This document shows, in pieces, positions 24,258-31,268 of a stretch of 33,513 nucleotides of DNA. The stretch is from Mesorhizobium sp. J18. GTDB lineage: Bacteria; Pseudomonadota; Alphaproteobacteria; Rhizobiales; Rhizobiaceae. The notes under the pieces were generated by a model. It was not told where the DNA came from and ran no database searches. It was given only the letters and a program-made list of their open reading frames with translations. Every line of letters starts with the position of its first letter. Positions within the stretch are counted from its first letter, which is position 1. The stretch covers positions 10,679 through 44,191 of the forward strand of contig NZ_VLJP01000006.1 in assembly GCF_007829525.1 (NCBI RefSeq), in the 5' to 3' direction. The translations under genes were made by a program, and so were the position numbers.

Positions 24258-26011
24258 TGGATGACAGAGACGTTCCAGGCGAATGCGACGTGCTGGTCAT
24301 CGGTTCCGGCGGGGGAGGACTCGCCGCCGCCGTCACTGCGGCTTTCCACGGATTGAAGGTGATCGTAGCGGAAAAGGAACCCGTTTTCGGCGGCACCAGT
24401 GCCTGGTCCGGTGGATGGTTATGGATTCCGCGCAACCCGCTGGCCCGTCGCGCAGGCATCCTGGAAGGGCCGGAAGATCCGCGCCAATATCTGGCGAACG
24501 AGCTCGGTAACCGGGCCAATGATCCGCGCATAGATGTTTTTCTCGAAAACGGGCCGGAAATGGTCTCCTTTTTTGAGGAGAATACGGCTGTCCGCTTCAT
24601 TCCCGGCAATACCATCCCCGATTTCCATGAATCGCCGGGGCGCGCGCTCGGTGGGCGCTCGGTTTCCGCTTTGCCCTATGACGGCCGCGAGCTTGGCGAG
24701 TTCATCCACAGGCTTCGCCCGCCGTTGGATGTCATCAGCCTCAAGGGTATGGCGATCGCCAGTGGCGCCGACATGCGGCACTTCTTCAACGCCACCCGCT
24801 CGCCACGATCCGCCTTGCATGTCGCCAAGCGGCTCCTGCGCCATGCCCGCGACCTTGTCCTGCATGGCCGAGGCATGCATCTCGTCAACGGCAATGCGCT
24901 CATTGCCCGGCTCCTGCGCAGCGCGCTCGACCTTCAGGTTTCCCTTCTTCATTCCGCGCCGGCCATCCGGCTGATTACAAGGGACGGGCAGATTTGCGGT
25001 GGCGTCCTGCACATCGACGGTCGCGAGACTGCGATCATGGCGCGACGCGGCGTCGTCCTTGCCACCGGCGGTTTCCCGCATGACACAAAGCGCATCGCCG
25101 CCATGTTCGAGCACGCGCCGAACGGCACGGAGCACTACTCGGCGGCCCCCGAGAGCAATACCGGTGACGGTCTGGCAATGGCCGAAGAAATCGGCGCTAC
25201 CGTCTCCGATGATCTGGCAAATCCGGGCGCCTGGGCGCCGATCTCTCTCGTCTCGCTGGCCAACGGGCGGGTCGCACGCTTCCCCCACCTCGTCGAGCGG
25301 GCAAAGCCTGGCTTCATTGCGGTCACGCCGAAGGGACGGCGTTTTGTCAACGAAGCCGATTCCTATCACGATTTCATGTCGGTGCTGCTGCGCGAGACCC
25401 CTCCCGGCGAGGAGCCCGTCGCCTGGCTGATCTGCGATCATCGCGCCCAGCGGCGCTACGGCCTTGGTTGGTCGAAGCCCTTTCCGTTCCCGTTGGCTCC
25501 CTATCTCCGCAATGGCTATCTGAAACGCGGCCGGACCATCGGCCAACTCGCTGAAGCCTGCGGCATCGATCCTGCTGCGCTGGCCGTGACGGTCGCGCAT
25601 TTCAACGAGGGAGCACAGAATGGCGAGGACCCCGAATTCGGACGCGGGCTCTCGGCCTATAACCGAGTCCAGGGCGATGATGCACACCAGCCCAACCCCT
25701 CGCTTGCGCCCCTTCTGAAGGCTCCTTTCTACGCGGTAAAGATCGTGCCCGGCAGCCTCGGCACCTTTGCCGGCCTGCGCACCGACGCTGCCGCGCGCGT
25801 GCTCGACGGGAACGGCAGGGTCATCAAGGGACTTTTCGCGGCCGGCAACGACATGTCGAGCATATTCGGCGGCAATTATCCGAGCGGCGGCATCACGCTC
25901 GGGCCAGCCATGACCTTCGGCTACATCGCCGGCCGTGTTCTCGCGGGCCTCCCTGTCACGGGCCTGGAAACCGGAACGGCACTGGAGAAAGAGAGGAGCC
26001 AATCCCGATGA
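24254..26011 (+). CDS. FAD-dependent oxidoreductase, 3-ketosteroid dehydrogenase/fumarate reductase flavoprotein family (copy 2)
   Basis: A 585-residue paralogue of the flavoprotein at 20383-22113. Features are VLVIGSGGGGLAAAVTAAFHGLKVIVAEKEPVFGGTSAWSGGWLWIP, a GRGMHLVNGNALIARLLRSA segment, RRGVVLATGGFPHD, GRRFVNEADSYHDF, and a C-terminal GLFAAGNDMSSIFGGNYPSGGITLGPAMTFGYIAG. ATG at 24254 overlaps the regulator stop (ATGATGG); an upstream extension in this frame would read through the regulator gene and is rejected. It ends with an ATGA overlap into the NIPSNAP gene. WLWIP after the FAD loop is shared with KstD-like enzymes. Confidence 0.9.
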   Translation: MMDDRDVPGECDVLVIGSGGGGLAAAVTAAFHGLKVIVAEKEPVFGGTSAWSGGWLWIPRNPLARRAGILEGPEDPRQYLANELGNRANDPRIDVFLENGPEMVSFFEENTAVRFIPGNTIPDFHESPGRALGGRSVSALPYDGRELGEFIHRLRPPLDVISLKGMAIASGADMRHFFNATRSPRSALHVAKRLLRHARDLVLHGRGMHLVNGNALIARLLRSALDLQVSLLHSAPAIRLITRDGQICGGVLHIDGRETAIMARRGVVLATGGFPHDTKRIAAMFEHAPNGTEHYSAAPESNTGDGLAMAEEIGATVSDDLANPGAWAPISLVSLANGRVARFPHLVERAKPGFIAVTPKGRRFVNEADSYHDFMSVLLRETPPGEEPVAWLICDHRAQRRYGLGWSKPFPFPLAPYLRNGYLKRGRTIGQLAEACGIDPAALAVTVAHFNEGAQNGEDPEFGRGLSAYNRVQGDDAHQPNPSLAPLLKAPFYAVKIVPGSLGTFAGLRTDAAARVLDGNGRVIKGLFAAGNDMSSIFGGNYPSGGITLGPAMTFGYIAGRVLAGLPVTGLETGTALEKERSQSR

Positions 26012-26625
26012 AATTCTACGAACTTGCGACCCTCGATACCGTCATCTTCGGCGCCGGCAAGGCCATGCCGCTCATCGGCGACTATGTTACCGCCCCGGAA
26101 GCCAGGGGCACCCTGCTCGGTGCCTGGGGCACCGATATCGGCAAGCTGAACCGCATCTATCTTCTGCGCGGCTTCGAAAGCCCGGAAGACCTTCTCGCTG
26201 AACGCGAGCGTACGCGGAAATCCTCCAATCCCTTCGGCTGCGCCGATCTCCTGACGGATATGGCCATCGACAGCTACGCCCCGCTCGATTTCCTGCCGCC
26301 GGTCAAGACCGGCGACTTCGGCCCCATTTACGAGATCCGCACCTATCACATGAAGCCGAATGGGCTGGCTCCAACGCAGGACAAGTGGCGCGAAGCGGTC
26401 CCCGTGCGGGAAAGATATTCGCCGCTGACCATCGCCATGTATTCCCTCGACGGGCCGCCGCGCTTCACCCAGATCTGGCCCTACCGCACGCTGGAGGAGC
26501 GCCAGAAGGCGCGCTCCCAATCGGTCGCGGACGGCATATGGCCGCCGAAGGGCGGACCCGACTGGCTGACACCGGAAATGTATTCCGCCATCGCCCTGCC
26601 GCTCGGCATTTCGCCCCTCAAATAG
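26008..26625 (+). CDS. NIPSNAP family protein (two tandem domains)
   Basis: A 205-residue protein with two ferredoxin-like NIPSNAP units. The first begins KFYELATLDTVIFGAGK and contains GTLLGAWGTDIGKLNRIYLLRGFESPEDLLAERER; the second begins GPIYEIRTYHMKPNGLAPTQDKWREAVPVRERYSPLTIAMYSLDG and contains FTQIWPYRTLEERQKARSQSV. No signal peptide is present, so it should be cytoplasmic. Bacterial NIPSNAP proteins occur in catabolic operons, but their activity is mostly unknown. The start overlaps the flavoprotein stop (ATGA), tying the two together in translation. Confidence 0.88.
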   Translation: MKFYELATLDTVIFGAGKAMPLIGDYVTAPEARGTLLGAWGTDIGKLNRIYLLRGFESPEDLLAERERTRKSSNPFGCADLLTDMAIDSYAPLDFLPPVKTGDFGPIYEIRTYHMKPNGLAPTQDKWREAVPVRERYSPLTIAMYSLDGPPRFTQIWPYRTLEERQKARSQSVADGIWPPKGGPDWLTPEMYSAIALPLGISPLK

Positions 26626-26639
26626 CCGGAAAGTCTCAT

Positions 26640-27464
26640 ATGCCGCATCCGTTCTCGCTTGCATTCCTCACCGTCTTCGATGCCGGACCGGTCGAGGCCA
26701 TCCGGATCGCGGCCGAAACCGGTTATAACATGGTGGGTCTGAGGCTGCTGCCTGCCGGACCGGCGGAAGCCCCCTACCCGCTGATGACGGACGACCGCCT
26801 GCTGGAAGAGGCCGTTGTTGCGATCCGCGATACCGGCATTGCGGTCGCCGATGTCGAGATCGTGCGCCTCATGCCGGATACGATCGTTGCGGATTTCGAG
26901 TCCTTCCTTGAGAGGGCAGGCCGGCTCGGCGCCCGCCATGTACTGGTCGCCGGAGACGATCCCGACGCCTCCCGCCTGACCGATAATTTCGCAGGCCTAT
27001 GCCAACTGGCCAAAACTTACAGCCTGACAGCCGACCTGGAATTCATGCCCTGGACCGAAGTGCCCGATCTCGCTTTCGCGCGCGGGATCGTTGAGGCCGC
27101 GGGCGAAGCAAATGGTGGAGTGCTGATCGACGCGCTCCATCTCGACCGGGCCGGGTCAATGCTTGAGGAGGTGCGTGGCCTGCCGGCCAAGTGGATCAAC
27201 TATGTGCAGTTCTGCGACGGGCCGGCCAACTATGACGGGAGCGACGAGGGACTGATCCGCGTCGCTCGTCAGGCACGGCTGATGCCCGGTGACGGCGCGA
27301 TCGATCTCACCGGGCTCGCCCGTGCGATACCCGACAACGTGACCGTCAGCATCGAAGTCCCCAACCACGAGCTCGCAAGCCGTATGTCGCCGCGAGAGCG
27401 AGCCAAAATCGCGCTTGATGCCACACGCCGGCTTCTGGCGGCAGCAGACGACACCAGAGCATGA
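26640..27464 (+). CDS. Sugar phosphate isomerase/epimerase-like TIM barrel (1)
   Basis: A 274-residue xylose-isomerase-like TIM barrel. The expected metal ligands appear in order: Glu in DLEFMPW, Asp in VLIDALHLDR, Gln in the usual His position (NYVQFCDGP), and Glu in SIEVPNHE. The family includes ketose epimerases, 3-dehydroshikimate dehydratases and inosose isomerases or dehydratases, and the sequence alone does not choose between them. ATG at 26640 follows GGAAAG; the frame is open further upstream but overlaps the NIPSNAP gene. The stop overlaps the next gene by four bases. Confidence 0.85.
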   Translation: MPHPFSLAFLTVFDAGPVEAIRIAAETGYNMVGLRLLPAGPAEAPYPLMTDDRLLEEAVVAIRDTGIAVADVEIVRLMPDTIVADFESFLERAGRLGARHVLVAGDDPDASRLTDNFAGLCQLAKTYSLTADLEFMPWTEVPDLAFARGIVEAAGEANGGVLIDALHLDRAGSMLEEVRGLPAKWINYVQFCDGPANYDGSDEGLIRVARQARLMPGDGAIDLTGLARAIPDNVTVSIEVPNHELASRMSPRERAKIALDATRRLLAAADDTRA

Positions 27465-28315
27465 TTCCCGCCATCGACTCCTATGCCTATCACCGCTTCT
27501 TCGGTCATCACTACCCGGAACTGGAGACGGACCCGGGCCACCGCATGACGGTCGGGGAACTCATCGATCGCGTGGCCGCGCTCGGCGCAAAAGGCGTCAT
27601 GCTGGAATCCTGTTTCTTTCCAGATTTCGAAGACGAACGGCTATCGGTTGTGAAGGAGAAACTTGACACGCTGGGGCTCGCAAAGGCCTGGGCCTGGGGG
27701 CATCCTCGCGGATTGGCTTCCGGCAGCGATAGCCAGGCGCTCGAAGACCTGATCCTCCATATCGACATCGCCCGGAAGCTCGGCGCCGACGTCATGCGCA
27801 TCTGCGCCGGCGGCCGCGGCACGCGCCCTGCCCTCTGGAAGGATCATCGCGACGCGCTTGTGCCGATGCTGCGCCACGCCGCTACCGCGGCTGAAGAGGT
27901 CGGAATGGTGCTGGCGGTGGAAAACCACATCGACCTCTATGCCGACGAAATGGTCGAACTGATGGAGGCCGTCGCCTCGCCCGCGCTCGGCGTCTGCTTC
28001 GACACGGCCAACAACCTGCGCATGTTCGAGGACCCGATGGAGGTTGCGCGCAAGCTCGCCCCCTACACGAAAACGACGCATGTAAAGGACATCGCCGCCT
28101 ACAAGGGCGACCCCAAGACTTTCGCCTTCTGGCCGAGCGTCCCGTTGGGACAGGGACTGATAGATATCTCTGAGATCATCCGGCTCCTGAAGGCGGAAGG
28201 CTATGACGGGCTGCTGGCGCTCGAGATCGACTACCTACACCCTGATTACGCCAGCGAGGAGGCGGCGCTGGCGGACGGCCTGCGGAAAATCTCCCGGGTT
28301 CTGGAAACTCTCTGA
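27461..28315 (+). CDS. Sugar phosphate isomerase/epimerase-like TIM barrel (2)
   Basis: A 284-residue protein of the same superfamily as its upstream neighbour but clearly diverged from it. Metal-site candidates are Glu in LAVENHIDLY, Asp in GVCFDTANNLRMFEDP, His in KTTHVKDIAAYKGDP, and Glu in LLALEIDYLHPDY. AHDMR-type mid-barrel sequence is replaced by ADVMRICAGGRGTRP. It is coupled to the first barrel by an ATGA overlap and ends exactly one base before the stop of the convergent short-chain dehydrogenase gene. Isomerase, epimerase or dehydratase activity on a polyol or hydroaromatic keto acid is possible. Confidence 0.87.
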   Translation: MIPAIDSYAYHRFFGHHYPELETDPGHRMTVGELIDRVAALGAKGVMLESCFFPDFEDERLSVVKEKLDTLGLAKAWAWGHPRGLASGSDSQALEDLILHIDIARKLGADVMRICAGGRGTRPALWKDHRDALVPMLRHAATAAEEVGMVLAVENHIDLYADEMVELMEAVASPALGVCFDTANNLRMFEDPMEVARKLAPYTKTTHVKDIAAYKGDPKTFAFWPSVPLGQGLIDISEIIRLLKAEGYDGLLALEIDYLHPDYASEEAALADGLRKISRVLETL

Positions 28316-29098
28316 CTATGTTTGCCGCTCTTTCCCAAGGCTCGCATCGCCGAAGTCACCGAAGGCATGCCAACCTCCGTCGACGCTGAGCACGGTGCCG
28401 GTGATATAAGCGGCTGCGGGGGAAACGAGGAAGAACGCCGAGAGCGCAATATCCTCCGGTTCGGCCAACCTGCCTAGCGGAACGCGGCGCTCGATCTTTC
28501 CGATGTCGATCTTGCCGGCCTCGGCCAGGCTTCTGACAAGACCGGTCGCGACATAGCCGGGTGCAATGGCGTTCACGCGCACGCCGTATCGCGCCCATTC
28601 GCAAGCCAAGGAGCGTGTCAGCGCCACGATGCCGGCCTTGGCCGCGCCATAGCCGTTGCGGCGAGGCATGCCGCCCAGGCCAGCAATCGAACTGATATTG
28701 ACGATGGCGCCTTGCTGTCGGGCGGTCATCAATCGTCCAAATTCCCGGCACATCAGGAACGTCCCCTTCAGATGGACATCCATGACCCTCTGAAACTGGC
28801 CCACATCTTGCTCCAGCGTCGGTAGATGGCTGTCGCTGATGCCGGCATTGTTGACCAGCGCATCAACATGCCCGAAGGTCTCGCCGACCTTGGCCGCAAG
28901 CGCCACCACCGCCTGTTCGTCCGAAACATCGACCGGCAAAGCCTGATGTCCGTATCCAAGACCGGCAGCGCGCTCCTTGGCGTTTTCAAGGTCGAGATCC
29001 GCCAAAGCAACCCGATAGCCGGCCTCGGCAAAGACCTGCGCCATGGCCCAGCCGATCCCGTCGGCGGCACCGGTGATGACCGCGATCCGCTCGCTCAT
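28316..29098 (-). CDS. Short-chain dehydrogenase/reductase (1)
   Basis: A 260-residue classical SDR. The nucleotide loop is TGAADGIGWAMA near 10-20, DLDLENA follows the second strand (Asp favours NAD), then VNNAGISDS, the catalytic serine in NISSIAGLGG, and YGAAKAG with Tyr and Lys near 154-158. The C-terminal SVDGGWHAFGD is standard. ATG follows GAGGGGG. It is 14 bases downstream of the second SDR gene, and its stop touches that of the TIM-barrel gene without any gap. A hydroxy-to-keto oxidation in the island's pathway is inferred from context. Confidence 0.9.
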   Translation of the reverse strand: MSERIAVITGAADGIGWAMAQVFAEAGYRVALADLDLENAKERAAGLGYGHQALPVDVSDEQAVVALAAKVGETFGHVDALVNNAGISDSHLPTLEQDVGQFQRVMDVHLKGTFLMCREFGRLMTARQQGAIVNISSIAGLGGMPRRNGYGAAKAGIVALTRSLACEWARYGVRVNAIAPGYVATGLVRSLAEAGKIDIGKIERRVPLGRLAEPEDIALSAFFLVSPAAAYITGTVLSVDGGWHAFGDFGDASLGKERQT

Positions 29099-29112
29099 CT
29101 GCGCCCCCTCTT

Positions 29113-29916
29113 TTATTCGTAGCCTGGACGTGGGATATGGCTCATCAGGGTCTGGCTGAAGCCGCCATCGACGACGATCTCCTGGCCGTTCACATAACCC
29201 GCGCGATCACTCGCCAGAAAAACCGCGACATCGGCAATATCCTCGACCGCACCGATGCGTCGGCTCGGCACGACCGCCTCCCGCCTCTCCTTGACGTCCG
29301 GCGTGCGGTAAAAATTCTCGCTGAGCGGCGTGCGCACGAGGCCGGGACTGACCACATTGCTGCGCACGCCGGAGGGACCCCATTCGAAGGCAAGCTGCCG
29401 CGACATCATTGCGACGGCGGCCTTTGCTGCGCTGTAGCCGCCGCTGAAGGCTTGCGGCTGGCTGCCAGCAATCGAAGCGACGTGAACGAGCGCGCCGCGC
29501 TTGCGTTCGAGCATCTGCCGCCCGAATGCCTGTACGCAATGGAAATAGCCATGCAGATTGACCGCGATCAGGCTTTCCCAGTCCGCTGCGTCCAGCGCCT
29601 CCAGCTTGCCCGGCCGCAGAAGACCTGCATTGTTGACGAGTATGTCGCAGCCCCCCAGTTCCGATCGGACCTGCTCCGCCGCTTTCTCCACTGAAGAGAT
29701 GTCAGAGACGTCGCAAACAAGCGACAGCGCCTTTCGGCCTGCCCTCCTGACCTCTTCCTCAAGCGTACCGGAGGTCTCGACCCTGTCGATCATTGCAATA
29801 TCTGCGCCGAGCGCGGCAAAGGCGCGGACCAGACCGGTACCGATACCTCCATTCGCTCCCGTCACGACGCAGATCCGACCGGAAAAATCGATCCACGGCT
29901 CGGATTTCTGGCTCAA
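29113..29916 (-). CDS. Short-chain dehydrogenase/reductase (2)
   Basis: A 267-residue classical SDR: CVVTGANGGIGTGLVRAF, then MIDRVETSG after the second strand (Asp again), VNNAGLLRPG, HVASIAGSQPQ with the catalytic serine, YSAAKAAVAM with Tyr and Lys, and VDGGFSQTL near the end. No ATG is available before the nucleotide motif; TTG at 29916 with GGGAGG five bases upstream is the start. It is more related to SDR family members of sugar and ring-compound catabolism than to fatty acid FabG, judged only by its C-terminal substrate loop. It precedes SDR (1) in a two-gene arrangement. Confidence 0.88.
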   Translation of the reverse strand: MSQKSEPWIDFSGRICVVTGANGGIGTGLVRAFAALGADIAMIDRVETSGTLEEEVRRAGRKALSLVCDVSDISSVEKAAEQVRSELGGCDILVNNAGLLRPGKLEALDAADWESLIAVNLHGYFHCVQAFGRQMLERKRGALVHVASIAGSQPQAFSGGYSAAKAAVAMMSRQLAFEWGPSGVRSNVVSPGLVRTPLSENFYRTPDVKERREAVVPSRRIGAVEDIADVAVFLASDRAGYVNGQEIVVDGGFSQTLMSHIPRPGYE

Positions 29917-29951
29917 AGGGGCCTCCCGGATTGTCTTTTCTCACATGGTTA

Positions 29952-29976
29952 AGGGCCGACGGCTGCCGCCGGCCCT
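29952..29976 (-). terminator. Probable hairpin terminator after the orphan binding-protein gene
   Basis: AGGGCCG (29952-29958) and CGGCCCT (29970-29976) form a perfect seven-pair stem with an eleven-base loop, beginning ten bases after the stop of the binding-protein gene on the minus strand. Only TTAA follows it in that direction, so termination may be partial and could reduce read-through into the two dehydrogenase genes. Confidence 0.4.
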
Positions 29977-29985
29977 CTTGTCAGA

Positions 29986-31224
29986 TCAGATGCTGGAGCA
30001 TCCGCCTTCCTCAATGGGCCTGAAAGCCTCTTCCGCGGGCACGGTGGCAACCAGTTTGTAGATGTCACCCCGGCTCTCGCTCTCTTCAGGCTTCTTTACC
30101 TCGAAGAGATAGGCCGGGTGGATCTTGCGGCCGTCGGCGCGGATGGAACCCTTGCCGAAGCAATCGTCGTCTGTCGGCATTTCCTTCATCTTGTCGACCA
30201 CAGCGCGGCCCGACTTCTTGGCTTCCAAAACGCCGAGTTCCTTCACCGCTTTCAGATAGTGCAGAACGCTGCCGTAGTCACCGGCCTGGCTCATATTGGG
30301 GAAAACGCCCTCTTCGAGCTTCGGCTTTATGCGCTCCATGAAGGCACGCGTGCGGTCGTTGAGGTCCCAATAGAAGGTCTCGGTCAGCGTCAGGCCCTGG
30401 GCCACGGGCAGCCCCATGCCGAGCACGTCGGTGATATAGCCCACCATGGCAGTCAGGCGGATACCGCTCGCCGGGATGCCGAATTCCTGCGCCTGCTTCA
30501 GGCAATTGATCAGCTCACTGCCCGAATTGGCAAAGCCAATGACATTGGCGCCGCTGGATTGCGCCTGCAGCAGGAAGGAAGAGAAATCTGCGGTCGAGCC
30601 GTAAGGATAGCGCACGGAGCCGACAACTTCGCCGCCTGCCGCCTTGATGAACTTGGTGGCGTCGTTCTCGGCCGCGTGACCGAAAGCATAATCAGCGGTG
30701 ATGAAGAACCATTTGTCGCCGCCGGCACCAACTGTAGCGGTTGCCGTCGAGTGTGCAAGACACCAGGAATCCCAGGCGAAATGCACGATATGCGGGCTGC
30801 AGCTCTTGCCGGTGAGATCGGAACTGCCTGCCGTCGTGATAAGTGCCACCTTGTCCTTGTCCGCGAGCACCTCGCGCGCGCCCAGCGCGATAGCCGAATT
30901 GCCGACATTGGCGATGGCATCCACGCCGTCCTGGTCGAACCAGCGGCGGATGATGGTCGAGCCGACATCGGGTTTGTTCTGGTGGTCAGCCACAAGAAGC
31001 TCGACCTTGATGTCGGGATTTTCGACCGTGAACTCATCAATCGCCTGTTGGGCGCAAGCCACCGATGTCGGCCCGGAAACGTCACGATAGATGCCCGACA
31101 TGTCGGTGATCAGGCCGATGCGGATGATGTCGTCCGATTGCGCCCGAGCGATGCCGAACGGCATGAGGCTTACGGCGGCGGCGGTTCCGCCGATCTCGAT
31201 AAAACGTCTGCGATTCAGTTTCAC
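29986..31224 (-). CDS. Orphan periplasmic substrate-binding protein (LIV/Peripla_BP_6 family)
   Basis: A 412-residue binding protein with an N-terminal twin-arginine-like signal, KLNRRRFIEIGG, followed by a hydrophobic stretch and a likely cleavage after ARA. The mature part begins IRIGLITDMSGIYRDVSGP, and cysteines are present (KSCSPHIV, WCLAHS). The sequence GGAGGAGAATGAAGTG shows that the ribosome site is GGAGG and the start is GTG at 31224; a GTG at 31239 lies in the ribosome site. No permease or ATPase gene adjoins it, so it may use the LIV-type importer encoded at 14860-18183. It is 44 bases downstream of the third flavoprotein gene. Confidence 0.88.
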   Translation of the reverse strand: MKLNRRRFIEIGGTAAAVSLMPFGIARAQSDDIIRIGLITDMSGIYRDVSGPTSVACAQQAIDEFTVENPDIKVELLVADHQNKPDVGSTIIRRWFDQDGVDAIANVGNSAIALGAREVLADKDKVALITTAGSSDLTGKSCSPHIVHFAWDSWCLAHSTATATVGAGGDKWFFITADYAFGHAAENDATKFIKAAGGEVVGSVRYPYGSTADFSSFLLQAQSSGANVIGFANSGSELINCLKQAQEFGIPASGIRLTAMVGYITDVLGMGLPVAQGLTLTETFYWDLNDRTRAFMERIKPKLEEGVFPNMSQAGDYGSVLHYLKAVKELGVLEAKKSGRAVVDKMKEMPTDDDCFGKGSIRADGRKIHPAYLFEVKKPEESESRGDIYKLVATVPAEEAFRPIEEGGCSSI

Positions 31225-31268
31225 TTCATTCTCCTCCACTCTTGAATGCGACCGGTCCTTGGCTCCGG

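Noticed and set aside
24419-26002. Long minus-strand open frame opposite flavoprotein copy 2
   Set aside because: The plus-strand protein has clear FAD motifs and operon overlaps; the antisense translation shows none.
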